This document shows, piece after piece, positions 42,698-51,040 of a DNA stretch of 64,000 nt (its first letter is position 1; the number at the start of each line of letters is the position of its first letter). This DNA is from Halobacillus litoralis (GTDB taxonomy: Bacteria > Bacillota > Bacilli > Bacillales > Halobacillaceae). Location of the stretch: NCBI RefSeq assembly GCF_009856355.1, contig NZ_WMEW01000009.1, positions 1 to 64,000 of the forward strand, read 5' to 3'. Both the position numbers and the translations under genes were made by a program. The notes below the pieces were generated by a model, which searched no databases, was not told the origin of the DNA, and worked only from the letters and a program-made list of their open reading frames with translations.

Positions 42698-44530
42698 TTA
42701 TTCGTCTTCTTTCAATTCATTGACCAATTCATCGTAGCGCGGGCTGTTCAGGAAGTTGTCCACGGAAATGTGGTGCGCTCCCGGTACACGCTGCATCGCG
42801 CGCTCTGTCAAATCTTTGTGCGTGATGACGATGTCCACATCAGATGGCAGGTCATTGATCGCCATGTTTGTTACATCGATGTTGATCCCTGCTTTTTTGA
42901 ATTTGTTCTTAAGAAGGGAGGCTCCCATTGCACTGGATCCCATACCGGCGTCACAAGCGAAGATGATCCGGTCAATTTCCTTTTCATCCACGGCTGGAAC
43001 CTCTCCGGTATTTCCAGATGGCGCAGGCTGCGCTTTTTCCTGGAATTCTTCAGGCTTCTCATCATTTTGCAGTTCATTGACAAGCTCATCATAGCGCGGG
43101 CTGTTCAGGAAGTTATCCACGGAAATGTGATGCGCTTCCGGTACACGCTGCATCGCGCGCTCTGTCAAATCTTTGTGCGTGATGACGATGTCCACATCAG
43201 ATGGCAGGTCATTGATCGCCATGTTCGTCACATCGATGCTGATTCCTGCTTTTTTGAATTTGTTCTTAAGAAGGGAGGCTCCCATTGCACTGGATCCCAT
43301 GCCGGCGTCACAGGCAAAGATGATCCGGTCAATATCCCCTTCACGTACAGATGGAACTTCTTCTGTATTTCCAGAAGGAGCTTCCTCTGTAGAAGTTTCA
43401 TTTGCTTCTTCGTCCTTCGTCAACTGGCCGGAAACAGAACTCTTCTTCCCTTTCATCTGTTCCATCTGCGCAGTCGCCTGGTTCAAATCGTCTTCCTCAT
43501 CTTTCTTGCTCAGCTTCAGAATCAAGGAAGCGACAAGGAAGGAAGCAAGAGCGGCAATCAATACACCAGCGATTACTCCCAGCAGATCTCCACGTGCTGT
43601 TAAAGTCCCGATGGCGATGATACTACCCGGGGACGATGCAGCTGTCAGCCCGACATCAAGAGCGGCAAAGGTTGCTGTACCTGATACACCACCAGCAATA
43701 ACGGCTAGAAGCAGAGCTGGCTTGGACAGAATGTACGGGAAGTAGATTTCGTGAATACCACCGAAGAAGTGGATGATTGCAGCACCCGGTGCTGTCTGAC
43801 GGGAAACACCTTTTCCAAAAATCGTAAAGGCTAACAGGACACCAAGTCCAGGGCCTGGGTTGGCCTCAAGCAGGAAGAGAATCGATTTACCAAGATCCTG
43901 CGTCTGATCCACAGCAATCGGACTCAGGATTCCGTGGTTGATGGCGTTGTTCAGGAACAAAATCTTCGCTGGTTCAATAAAGACGTTGACCAGTGGAAGC
44001 AGTCCAGCGCCGATCAGGAATTCAACCGCACTTCCAAGAATATTTGTCAGACCAGCCATAACCGGGCCGACTATATAGTAACCAACGATAGCCAGAATAC
44101 CTGCGGCAATACCGGCCGTAAAGTTGTTGATCAACATTTCAAAACCGGATTTTACTTTTCCTTCAAACAGTTTATCTACATATTTGATAACCAGTCCACT
44201 GAATGGACCGATAACCATGGCTCCAAGGAACATCGGAATGTCTGCCCCAACGATAACCCCCATCGTGGCTGTCGCACCGACGACTCCTCCACGCAGACCG
44301 TGCACAAGGCGTCCACCTGTGAAACCGATCAATAATGGAAGGAGATAGGTAATCATCGGACCGACCATTTCGGCTAAGTCCTCATTTGGGAACCATCCAT
44401 CTGGTATAAATAAAGCGGTAATAAGACCCCATGCAATAAATGCGCCGATGTTCGGCATGATCATACTACTTAGAAAGCTGCCGAACTTCTGCACCCGGGC
44501 ACGAAAACCAGCTTGCTGCTTTTCACTCAT
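42698..44530 (-). CDS. mtlA: PTS mannitol permease IICB with two tandem IIB domains
   Basis: A 610-residue mannitol transporter. Residues about 1-345 form the membrane IIC domain (SSMIMPNIGAFIAWGLITAL, GGIHEIYFPY and other family blocks). A charged linker follows, then two IIB-Mtl domains, each with IIFACDAGMGSSAMGASLLK. The phosphorylated cysteines are Cys407 and Cys526, exactly 119 residues apart. Usual Gram-positive MtlA has one IIB and about 475-480 residues. The copies differ at only a few positions and share APSGNT-EVP linkers, so the duplication looks recent. The IIA partner is MtlF. Confidence 0.95.
   Translation of the reverse strand: MSEKQQAGFRARVQKFGSFLSSMIMPNIGAFIAWGLITALFIPDGWFPNEDLAEMVGPMITYLLPLLIGFTGGRLVHGLRGGVVGATATMGVIVGADIPMFLGAMVIGPFSGLVIKYVDKLFEGKVKSGFEMLINNFTAGIAAGILAIVGYYIVGPVMAGLTNILGSAVEFLIGAGLLPLVNVFIEPAKILFLNNAINHGILSPIAVDQTQDLGKSILFLLEANPGPGLGVLLAFTIFGKGVSRQTAPGAAIIHFFGGIHEIYFPYILSKPALLLAVIAGGVSGTATFAALDVGLTAASSPGSIIAIGTLTARGDLLGVIAGVLIAALASFLVASLILKLSKKDEEDDLNQATAQMEQMKGKKSSVSGQLTKDEEANETSTEEAPSGNTEEVPSVREGDIDRIIFACDAGMGSSAMGASLLKNKFKKAGISIDVTNMAINDLPSDVDIVITHKDLTERAMQRVPEAHHISVDNFLNSPRYDELVNELQNDEKPEEFQEKAQPAPSGNTGEVPAVDEKEIDRIIFACDAGMGSSAMGASLLKNKFKKAGINIDVTNMAINDLPSDVDIVITHKDLTERAMQRVPGAHHISVDNFLNSPRYDELVNELKEDE
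42716..43377 (-). repeat. Direct duplication of the IIB-coding segment, 357-bp period
   Basis: The sequence around TAGCGCGGGCTGTTCAGGAA occurs at about 42735 and again 357 bases later at about 43092. Long near-identical stretches continue through AACCATGGCG-like wobble differences up to about 43020 and 43377. The unit is 119 codons, one IIB domain plus linker. Confidence 0.92.
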
Positions 44531-44623
44531 ATTGTTTCCTCCTCGTCTCTTTCGTGTGTTTCTCTGTAACCTTATGATAAAGCGGTTACACCCCTCTGCT
44601 CAAGACAATCTAAACGCATGTTT

Positions 44624-44663
44624 GTCACAGATGTCATGACAGGATTAAAAAAGCTGTCATGAC
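44624..44663. promoter_or_regulatory. Inverted repeats upstream of mtlA, possible MtlR operator
   Basis: GTCATGACAG (44633-44642) and CTGTCATGAC (44654-44663) are exact inverted copies around GATTAAAAAAG. GTCACA precedes them at 44624-44629. TGAC-N3-ATTAAAAAAG is shared with the mtlR upstream palindrome. The site lies about 100 bases before the mtlA start and also upstream of the divergent acetolactate-synthase-like gene. Confidence 0.5.
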
Positions 44664-44778
44664 GCGGTTGAGTCCCTCTTTGCCTGCCGGATCATTGGAA
44701 TTCAATCCCAGATCCTGTTTGATTTTCTGCTCACAGGGAACGTTTACACAAGATAACCAGGACAGGAGGAATAGGACA

Positions 44779-46410
44779 ATGAATGCAGCTCAACTACTGA
44801 TACAATGTTTGGAAAATGAAGGAGTCGAGTACATGTTCGGTGTGCCGGGTGAAGAAAATATCGATGTGATGGATGCTGTTTTGGATTCGTCCATCCAATT
44901 CGTCACCGCCCGTCATGAAACAAGCGCCGCTTTTATGGCCAGCACGTATGGACGCCTGACAGGGAAGCCCGGGGTCTGCCTCGCCACCCTCGGACCCGGC
45001 GCTACCAATCTTCTGACAGGTGTTGCCAACGCGAATATGGACCATTGCCCGTTGATCGCGATTACCGGTCAGGCCGGCCTTGACCGTCAGCATAAAGAGT
45101 CCCATCAGTACTATGACCTAGTCGATATTTATGAACCTGTAACCAAATGGAATGCCCAGCTCAAAACGGGTGAAATGATTCCGGAGGCTGTCAGAAAAGC
45201 ATACAAGCTGGCATCGGAGGAAAAGCCGGGAGCTACACACATCGATCTGCCCGAGGATATCGCTGAAAGCGAAGTAGAGGGGGCTCCGCTGCCCATCAGC
45301 CGCTCCACTCTGCCGACAGCAGAAACATCCGTGATCCAGGAAGCAGCGGAAGCTGTAAATGAAGCACACTTTCCACTCATCTTAGCCGGAAATGGAGTCA
45401 CCAGAGCAGAAGCCTCTGAAGAACTCCAGGAGTTGACCGAAAAAGCCTCTATTCCGGTTGTGCATTCCTTCATGGGAAAAGGAGCGCTCTCCTGGAAGCA
45501 TGAGCACAACCTTTTCGCAGCAGGAAGCGGCACGGATTACATTACGTGTGGATTCAGTAAAGCGGATTTGATCATCACCATCGGCTTTGATATGGCAGAA
45601 ACGCCCCCGGAAAGCTGGAACCCTTCCGGCCGCACCCCTGTCCTTCATATCGATACGGACACGGCTGAAATCGATTCCCACTATCCGGTCAAGGTCAATG
45701 TTGTTGGAAACATCCGGGAAAACCTCGCCCAGTTGAATACGTCTATCTCAAGACAAAAGCGGGATCTTTCCTGGGCGGAGAATGTCCGCAGTCAGATGCT
45801 TGAAGATATGAACGCTCATAACGAGGATGACTCCTTTCCTTTGAAGCCGCAGAAAATCATCTCCGATCTGCGCCGGACATTGAACGATGAGGACATCGTT
45901 ATCTCCGATGTGGGCGCACACAAAATGTGGATGTCCAGACTCTATCCGGCCGCTCTTCCGAACACGTGTCTCATCTCCAACGGACTTGCTTCCATGGGGG
46001 TATCCGTCCCCGGTGCTGTCGGTGCGAAGCTGGCTCATCCGGACAAAACAGTAGTAGCTGTGTGCGGTGATGGCGCCCTCTTGATGACAGAAGCAGAAAT
46101 GGAGACAGCAGTAAGACTTCAGCTCCCTATCATCATTCTGTTGTGGCGCGATGAAGGATACGGACTGATTGAATGGCACCAGAAGAAAAAATTTGAACGA
46201 ACGTCCCATATCGGTTTCGGAAACCCTGATTTCTCCAAGTTGGCAGAGGCGTTCGGTTTTGAATCTCTACGCGTCGAGAAAGGGGAGGCTCTGACAGAAA
46301 CCCTTGAGCATGCCATTTCCTTAAACAAGCCCGTATTCATTGACTGTCCTGTCGATTACGGCGAAAATATGAAGCTGACGGAGAAACTGAACACGATCCA
46401 ATGCGACTGA
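44779..46410 (+). CDS. Acetolactate synthase large-subunit-like ThDP enzyme
   Basis: A 543-residue thiamine-diphosphate enzyme. The N-terminal domain has EYMFGVPGEENIDVMDAV with Glu for ThDP activation, then ARHETSAAFMASTYGRLTGK and TLGPGATNLLTGVANANMDH. The C-terminal motif VVAVCGDGALLMTEAEMETA binds Mg-ThDP. Overall it follows the catabolic acetolactate synthase group, condensing two pyruvates; a related carboligase function cannot be excluded. No alsD or ilvH partner is near. AGGAGG precedes the chosen ATG; the frame is open 120 bases further up. Confidence 0.87.
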   Translation: MNAAQLLIQCLENEGVEYMFGVPGEENIDVMDAVLDSSIQFVTARHETSAAFMASTYGRLTGKPGVCLATLGPGATNLLTGVANANMDHCPLIAITGQAGLDRQHKESHQYYDLVDIYEPVTKWNAQLKTGEMIPEAVRKAYKLASEEKPGATHIDLPEDIAESEVEGAPLPISRSTLPTAETSVIQEAAEAVNEAHFPLILAGNGVTRAEASEELQELTEKASIPVVHSFMGKGALSWKHEHNLFAAGSGTDYITCGFSKADLIITIGFDMAETPPESWNPSGRTPVLHIDTDTAEIDSHYPVKVNVVGNIRENLAQLNTSISRQKRDLSWAENVRSQMLEDMNAHNEDDSFPLKPQKIISDLRRTLNDEDIVISDVGAHKMWMSRLYPAALPNTCLISNGLASMGVSVPGAVGAKLAHPDKTVVAVCGDGALLMTEAEMETAVRLQLPIIILLWRDEGYGLIEWHQKKKFERTSHIGFGNPDFSKLAEAFGFESLRVEKGEALTETLEHAISLNKPVFIDCPVDYGENMKLTEKLNTIQCD

Positions 46411-46449
46411 GGGATTGGACAGGAAAACAGCTTCCATTCATGAATAACA

Positions 46450-46512
46450 AAAAGCGGAGCCTGACAGCTCCGCTTTCCAGGCTGCCGGATCATTGATCGG
46501 CAGCTTTTTTAA
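46450..46512 (+). terminator. Two tandem terminators
   Basis: AAAGCGGAGC/GCTCCGCTTT at 46450-46476, then GCTGCCG/CGGCAGC at 46481-46504 followed by six T. Confidence 0.85.
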
Positions 46513-46663
46513 TCGTTCCATTTTCTTCTTGTTTCCCATACTAGAACATGTCCAAGAGATTCCTTTTGTATACAAGGGATTGCCATTCCCCCTCCTTTGG
46601 TCCATATAAAAACAACCCCGCGTAAAGCAAAACAGGGTCGCTTTTCCCCCTGTAACCTATCGT

Positions 46664-46722
46664 GATCACGAGGAGCGTTCGGTGGTGACGCCTGCGTGAG
46701 GCATCCATCGATAAGCAGAACA
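46664..46722 (+). repeat. Extragenic repeat, second family (short form)
   Basis: CACGAGGAGCGTTCGGTGGT followed by GACGCCTGCGTGAGGCATCC and ATCGATAAGC. It has both outer ends of the element at 59108-59241 but lacks its centre. The remaining gap between 46513 and 46781 holds no gene. Confidence 0.65.
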
Positions 46723-46781
46723 TGTATCTACATAAAAAGGGACAGCTCCAAGAAAAGACCTGTACCTTTTCTCCACTTTCT

Positions 46782-47411
46782 TTACTGGATATGAAGAGGC
46801 CCGAAGCTATACGATTGACCGCCCGACTCCATCTCAAATGTGAAAACATCCCCATGCCCGACAGGCCCTACTCCTTCGGGTGTTCCTGTGAAAATGATGT
46901 CTCCCCTGCTGAGTCCGAGACGGCTGCCGATCACATCAACAAGATCACGGAGAGGGAAAATCATCTTGTCCGGCTGTCCTTTCTGCAGGAGCTCTTCATT
47001 TTTATAAAGCGTAAATGTCACCTTCCTGAAAGCCTCTTCTCCCGGGAAAGGAACAAACCGGCTGAGTACAGCCGAACCTGGAAACCCCTTAGCCATCGTC
47101 CATGGATGCCCTTTTTCCTTGAGCTTCGACTGTACATCCCTCGCTGTGAAATCGATGCCGAAGGCCATTCCTCCGATCATAGCGTCCAGCGGCTTATCTG
47201 GATGATAATCCTCCCTCATTTTTACAACAAGCTCCCCTTCAAAGTGGATCGCTCCCTGCTCAAATGGAAGTGGTAAACCACCTTCTGCTTTATGTAATGC
47301 GTGCGTCGGCTTCATGAAAATGAGCGGTTCGGACGGCACCTGATTGCCAAGCTCTTCGGCATGCTTTCGATAATTACGTCCGACACAATAAATGTTGCGG
47401 ATTTCCTCCAT
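46782..47411 (-). CDS. Fumarylacetoacetate hydrolase family protein
   Basis: A 209-residue enzyme of the FAH/2-hydroxyhepta-2,4-diene-1,7-dioate isomerase family. IYCVGRNYRKHAEELGNQVP opens the domain; PLIFMKPTHAL, HFEGELVVKMRE (metal-binding Glu residues), FGIDFTARDVQ and GDIIFTGTPEGVGP follow. Members hydrolyse or decarboxylate beta-diketo acids such as oxaloacetate or acylpyruvates, with Mg2+. The start MEEIRNIYC has GGAGG before it; a longer open frame upstream is not coding-like. It stands alone. Confidence 0.93.
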   Translation of the reverse strand: MEEIRNIYCVGRNYRKHAEELGNQVPSEPLIFMKPTHALHKAEGGLPLPFEQGAIHFEGELVVKMREDYHPDKPLDAMIGGMAFGIDFTARDVQSKLKEKGHPWTMAKGFPGSAVLSRFVPFPGEEAFRKVTFTLYKNEELLQKGQPDKMIFPLRDLVDVIGSRLGLSRGDIIFTGTPEGVGPVGHGDVFTFEMESGGQSYSFGPLHIQ

Positions 47412-47544
47412 CTCTTTCAACTCCTCCCTGTTTTCCTGCTTTCTCCAGTTTAGCACAGGAACCAGGAGCTTACGGAATATCCCTCGAATGTATACAGATG
47501 TCCCACCCTCTGCACGTCTTCCAACAAGCAGGCCATCCATTACC

Positions 47545-47576
47545 ATAAAAAAACGCAGAGCAAAGGCTCTGCGTTT
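47545..47576 (-). terminator. Terminator after the YcxB-like gene
   Basis: AAACGCAGAGC and GCTCTGCGTTT arms; T residues follow on the minus strand. It overlaps the stop codon. Confidence 0.8.
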
Positions 47577-48114
47577 ACGTAGAAGCTGGAATCCAGCGTT
47601 TATAGGGCTGCTTGCTGAGATGATGAGCCGCGAGTTCCTTAAACTCCTGCTGTTGTTCTTCGGAAGCGAAATAGCGCTTCGGCAGAATGATGGTCTGCTT
47701 ATCCTTTGTATAAAGAACAAACATCGTGGACACTTCATTCAACGTCGCAATTTCTTTCCATAAATAGCAGTGGCTCTGTTTTTTAATCTTTTCGGTAATC
47801 CCTTTATCATCAATCGTATAGGTCCATGCATTTTTGGCATAATAATCAGCTTTGTAAACACCTGTAGAGCGGAGATGGAGGACAAACATCATGATCAGGA
47901 AGACAAAAGCAGCCGGGATCAAGGCATATCCCATAGAGACCAGTCCCTTCTGCCACCAGGTTCCTTCTACGGATCCATAAAACAAAATGGTAAACAGCAC
48001 CAATGTGCTGAACAGCGTCCATATCTTCATCCGTTTAAAATGAAAAGCGTGGCACTGCTTAAATTCATTCAACTGAAGAATGCCGCTGATATGAATTCCT
48101 TTCTGGATATTCAT
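47575..48114 (-). CDS. YcxB-like domain membrane protein
   Basis: A 179-residue protein. Two hydrophobic helices (about residues 32-50 and 60-82) are followed by a cytoplasmic domain. It contains YTIDDKGITEKIKKQSHCYL, then WKEIATLNEVSTMFVLYTKD and TIILPKRYFASEEQQQEF. The pattern of a W-x-E/D-I strand, F-x-LY and I-PKRxF is that of the YcxB-like C-terminal domain, whose function is unknown. It is monocistronic with a terminator over its stop. Confidence 0.85.
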   Translation of the reverse strand: MNIQKGIHISGILQLNEFKQCHAFHFKRMKIWTLFSTLVLFTILFYGSVEGTWWQKGLVSMGYALIPAAFVFLIMMFVLHLRSTGVYKADYYAKNAWTYTIDDKGITEKIKKQSHCYLWKEIATLNEVSTMFVLYTKDKQTIILPKRYFASEEQQQEFKELAAHHLSKQPYKRWIPAST

Positions 48115-48185
48115 GGTGTACCCTCCCTTTTAAAAAGTCTACGCTAAGATTAGAGGTTATCCTCATCTTTAGCAACCATTATGCT

Positions 48186-48217
48186 TAAAAAAACGCACCC
48201 CAATTTATGGGATGCGT
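48186..48217 (-). terminator. Terminator after the azoreductase gene
   Basis: ACGCATCCC and GGGGTGCGT (minus strand) form a hairpin followed by seven T. Confidence 0.8.
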
Positions 48218-48224
48218 GGAAGAA

Positions 48225-48851
48225 TTAAAAGGAGACAGCCACTTTTTCTGCTTTCTCCAGCCCTTCTTCAATAATGCTTTCCGCCTTGTCCGGGAATTGG
48301 TTATGCCCTTCAATGACGAGCGTCGTAATATCTGAAATGCCCCAGAAGCTCAGAATGTTTTCCACGTAATTGACCGCCATTTCTGCCGATTGCGCCGGTC
48401 CTTCGGAATAGACACCACCGCGGGCGTTCAACACGGCCACTTTCTTATCAGGAAGCAGTCCGACAGGGCCTTCCGCCGTATAGCGGAACGTTTTCCCCGC
48501 CTGAGCCAGGTAATCAAAGTACGTATGAAGAACCGCTGGTATCGTGAAATTCCAAAGCGGGAAAGCAAAGACAACTTTATCCGCTTCAAGGAACTGGTTC
48601 AAATATCCATTAACTGTCTTCGTCGCTGCCTCTTCGTCCGGAGTCAGCTCCATACCTTGAGACAGTTTGAACATCCCATTGATTTTGTCGGTGTTGTAGT
48701 ACCCGAGATTCTCTTCAAACAGATCAAGTTCTTCTATTTCGTGATCCGGATGATTCTTTTTATAATGATCCAGAAACGTGTGGTACAGCTTCACACTTAC
48801 GGATTGTTCAATAGGTCTAGAATTCGCTTTAACAAACAATACTTTTGTCAT
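48225..48851 (-). CDS. azoR: FMN-dependent NADH-azoreductase (first paralogue)
   Basis: A 208-residue flavodoxin-fold enzyme that reduces azo dyes and quinones with NADH. VKANSRPIEQSVSVKLYHTF is the FMN phosphate loop. FAFPLWNFTIPAVLHTYFDY, and the stretch FRYTAEGPVGLLPDKKVAVL with NARGGVYSEGP, are AzoR hallmarks. The ATG of MTKVLFV has GGAGGG before it. A second paralogue lies at 59678-60307. No regulator of the usual MarR/YodB type is next to it. Confidence 0.93.
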   Translation of the reverse strand: MTKVLFVKANSRPIEQSVSVKLYHTFLDHYKKNHPDHEIEELDLFEENLGYYNTDKINGMFKLSQGMELTPDEEAATKTVNGYLNQFLEADKVVFAFPLWNFTIPAVLHTYFDYLAQAGKTFRYTAEGPVGLLPDKKVAVLNARGGVYSEGPAQSAEMAVNYVENILSFWGISDITTLVIEGHNQFPDKAESIIEEGLEKAEKVAVSF

Positions 48852-49097
48852 GAAAAATCCCTCCAGCATATATTCAGGCTTTCCGCCTTTTTAGTTTGAA
48901 TTCATAATGTTGCTATACATACTATATAACAATCATCATGTTAATCGTCTTCGCTGTATCTGTCAATCATAATGAATTTCAGGCGGCGTATCCGACCATA
49001 GAACCAAATTTATCCAAACAGGTTTAACGACTGGAACGGCCGGCTATAGAGCTTATGTGCGCACAAGAAAACAATAAATGGGAAAGGATGTATAAGC

Positions 49098-49286
49098 ATG
49101 GCAGATCGTTACAAGACAGGCGAAAAAGCACCGGAAAAAGGTACTTATGAATTCGATGGTTTAGTCTACGGCCGTAAAAATAATGATGTCACTGAGGATG
49201 AAAAACATATCGAACTCAGCAGCGGTGATACATTCCCACCATTACGTTCAAGTAAAGAAGCAGCCTATTGGAAAAAAGCCAAATAA
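49098..49286 (+). CDS. YjzC-like small protein
   Basis: A 62-residue soluble protein. YKTGEKAPEKGTYEFDGLVY and HIELSSGDTFPPLRSSKEAA, with a conserved KTG-KAP start and L-xGDxFP block, match Bacillus YjzC. The function is unknown. GGAAAGGATG precedes the ATG. It is transcribed alone, with a strong terminator after it. Confidence 0.85.
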   Translation: MADRYKTGEKAPEKGTYEFDGLVYGRKNNDVTEDEKHIELSSGDTFPPLRSSKEAAYWKKAK

Positions 49287-49289
49287 AAA

Positions 49290-49328
49290 GAAACCTGAAC
49301 CCCTTCAAGCTGGGTTCAGGTTTTTTTC
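49290..49328. terminator. Bidirectional terminator
   Basis: AACCTGAACCC and GGGTTCAGGTT are exact inverted arms between convergent genes. Seven T follow on the plus strand. Confidence 0.88.
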
Positions 49329-49540
49329 TTCCCCTGGATCACTTTAAACCGGCTTCCTTTAGCTCCCGGCTGCTCTTCGAACGATGTAATCGCTGCTCTC
49401 ACCCCGATGGAAAGCGACCCATCTGCCTCTACTAAAAATAAAGTGCCCGGTTCTTTCACCTCTACGGAACGGACGTTATGCCTTGCAAAAAGTTCCTGCA
49501 GTTCATGGATCAGCTCTGTTTTTCCGTACGTGAATCCCAT
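49316..49540 (-). CDS. Hypothetical protein, 74 residues
   Basis: A small soluble protein, family not recognised. It shows a helix (ELIHELQELFARHNVRSVEV) followed by strands (GTLFLVEADGSLSIGVRAAI), and a basic tail ending QGKKKT. GAGGGGGTT before the ATG is a good ribosome site, and the gene ends in the shared terminator. Both support a real gene. Confidence 0.65.
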   Translation of the reverse strand: MGFTYGKTELIHELQELFARHNVRSVEVKEPGTLFLVEADGSLSIGVRAAITSFEEQPGAKGSRFKVIQGKKKT

Positions 49541-49644
49541 GTTTGAACCCCCTCGTCAATGTCTTGTTACTAGTAGGTTATGTAGGAGCTATAGAAACAT
49601 GCCTCCCCTCTATGAAAAGCACAGGACATAGAAAGCCGCTCTCG

Positions 49645-49673
49645 TTGACATATCGAAAATCATCGATTAATAT
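49645..49673 (+). promoter_or_regulatory. Sigma-A promoter of arsR-type gene with internal operator
   Basis: TTGACA (49645-49650), a 17-base spacer, then TAATAT (49668-49673). The start codon begins at 49680, only seven bases after the -10 box, and no ribosome site lies between. The spacer holds ATATCGAAAATCATCGAT, whose reverse complement matches the site at 50020-50038. The mRNA should therefore be leaderless and autorepressed (inference). Confidence 0.7.
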
Positions 49674-49679
49674 AGCCCT

Positions 49680-49997
49680 ATGAAAAACTACATTGATATC
49701 TTTAAAGTATTAGCCAACCAGACAAGATTGGACATGCTTATGTGGTTGAAAGAACCTGAAAAACATTTCGACAAGCCAACCGCCCATCTATCTAAAAACA
49801 TTAATGAAAAAGGCGGCGTCTGTGTCGGGGACATTCAGGAAAAAGCGGCCCTCTCCCAATCGACGGTCTCCCATTACCTGGCGATGATGCAGCATGCCGG
49901 ACTGCTGGAATCCGAACGCCACGGGAAATGGACCTACTATCGCAGACGTGAGGAAACCGTAAAGGAAGTCGCTGAATTTATAAAAAGAGAGCTTTGA
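49680..49997 (+). CDS. ArsR-family transcriptional repressor
   Basis: A 105-residue winged helix-turn-helix protein. FKVLANQTRLDMLMWLKEPE opens the fold; IQEKAALSQSTVSHYLAMMQ is the helix-turn-helix; GLLESERHGKWTYYRRREE is the wing. The classical arsenic ELCVCDL cysteine motif is replaced by GGVCVGDIQEK, with one Cys, so a metal signal is not assured. It sits before two YdcZ-type transporter genes and an operator-like site matching its own promoter, and probably controls both. Confidence 0.92.
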   Translation: MKNYIDIFKVLANQTRLDMLMWLKEPEKHFDKPTAHLSKNINEKGGVCVGDIQEKAALSQSTVSHYLAMMQHAGLLESERHGKWTYYRRREETVKEVAEFIKREL

Positions 49998-50019
49998 GCT
50001 CTTTTTTTATCCCCTATAT

Positions 50020-50038
50020 ATCGATAATTTTAGATATA
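50020..50038. promoter_or_regulatory. Second ArsR-type operator before the transporter pair
   Basis: ATCGATAATTTTAGATATA matches the reverse complement of the sequence in the arsR promoter (49649-49667) at 16 of 19 positions. A GCTCTTTTTTT terminator-like end of arsR lies just upstream. AAGGAGG at about 50053 belongs to the next gene. Confidence 0.6.
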
Positions 50039-50069
50039 TAGATATATAAATAAAGGAGGAATATTCCAT

Positions 50070-50498
50070 ATGAAGTTGTGGATTTATTTAATCGCGCTAA
50101 TGGCAGGCATTTCCCTCAGTATCGAAGGAGCTGTCTATGGAGAACTGGGGCAGACCATCGGAAAGCTTGAAAGCAGCTTTTATAATTTCGCCGCCGGATC
50201 CATCATTCTCGGACTTATTGTGCTCTTTTTTGGTAAAGGAAAGATGGCAGCTACGATCGAGGCGCCCCGGTGGCAGATGAGCGGCGGACTGCTGGGTATC
50301 ATTTATTTAACCATATTGATCTTCGCCATCCCTGTGGTCGGCGTAGGTGCCGCCATGATCAGTGTCATTGTCGGACAGCTTCTTATGAGTCTGCTGATTG
50401 AATCGAGAGGCTGGCTTGGCAGTCGTGCCGTCCCCGTTCCAAAAGAAAAGATTTTTGCTGTCGTCCTGATGACCATTTCACTGTTTCTCATTTATTAA
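50070..50498 (+). CDS. DMT-superfamily YdcZ-type (DUF606) transporter, first of pair
   Basis: A 142-residue membrane protein with five hydrophobic helices. MAGISLSIEGAVYGELGQTI and FYNFAAGSIILGLIVLFFGK are the DUF606 hallmark: a G-xxxSxxxxxN/xxL start, then a F-xxF-xxG helix. GIIYLTILIFAIPVVGVGAA follows. These half-size proteins act in pairs, and the next gene is its partner, 12 bases away. Substrate unknown. AAGGAGG precedes the ATG. Confidence 0.88.
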   Translation: MKLWIYLIALMAGISLSIEGAVYGELGQTIGKLESSFYNFAAGSIILGLIVLFFGKGKMAATIEAPRWQMSGGLLGIIYLTILIFAIPVVGVGAAMISVIVGQLLMSLLIESRGWLGSRAVPVPKEKIFAVVLMTISLFLIY

Positions 50499-50510
50499 AG
50501 GAGGATTCTT

Positions 50511-50978
50511 ATGGGCTTATTAATTATCGCAGCCTCTGTTGCAGGAGGTACCCTGCTCAGTTCGCAAAGCTCAATTAACGGAGCTTTAAGCAGAAAAGCC
50601 GGTACGTATGAAACGACCTTTTTCACTTTTATAACAGGAGCACTCATGCTTGCTCTGCTCGTCCTTTTCTTCGGCACCGGCGACGTTATGAAAATTCTGG
50701 AGGCTCCCACCTGGCAGCTGAGCGCTGTATGGTTCGGGGTCGGCTACTTGTTCCTGACCGTTCTCGCTGTTCCGAAAATCGGTGTGATCGCCACCAACAT
50801 TGCCACCATTATCGGCCAGCTCGGTGCCGGGATGCTGATCGACCATTTCGGCTGGTTCGGAGGATTGCAGATCCCGCTCGACGGGGAGCGGATCACTGCC
50901 TTCATCCTTATGCTTGCCGCCCTTTGGCTGATCTATAAGGCTGACAAAAAGCAGCTGCAGAAAACGGAACATTTTTAA
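50511..50978 (+). CDS. DMT-superfamily YdcZ-type (DUF606) transporter, second of pair
   Basis: A 155-residue membrane protein similar in layout to its neighbour. AGGTLLSSQSSINGALSRKA and TFFTFITGALMLALLVLFFG match the family better than in the first copy. GYLFLTVLAVPKIGVIATNI and IDHFGWFGG follow. Together the two should make a heteromeric small-molecule exporter. An AGGAGG site precedes the ATG. Confidence 0.9.
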   Translation: MGLLIIAASVAGGTLLSSQSSINGALSRKAGTYETTFFTFITGALMLALLVLFFGTGDVMKILEAPTWQLSAVWFGVGYLFLTVLAVPKIGVIATNIATIIGQLGAGMLIDHFGWFGGLQIPLDGERITAFILMLAALWLIYKADKKQLQKTEHF

Positions 50979-51016
50979 GGTTTTGTTACCTTCTGTATAA
51001 TCTGCCACTATCAAAA

Positions 51017-51040
51017 GACCATCCATTATAATGGATGGTC
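51017..51040. repeat. Perfect 24-bp palindrome
   Basis: GACCATCCATTA and TAATGGATGGTC form a perfect inverted repeat with no loop, after the transporter pair. No T run follows on either strand, so a terminator is unproven; an operator or cruciform-prone site is possible. Confidence 0.6.

Noticed and set aside
44570..44598. Possible CcpA cre site (TGTAACCGCTTTAT on the minus strand)
   Set aside because: Two mismatches at the conserved CA end; too weak to list, although catabolite control of mtlA is plausible.
47411..47738. Upstream extension of the FAH-family frame by about 109 codons
   Set aside because: It lies opposite or beyond the terminator of the next gene, does not match the family, and a strong ribosome site supports the internal ATG.
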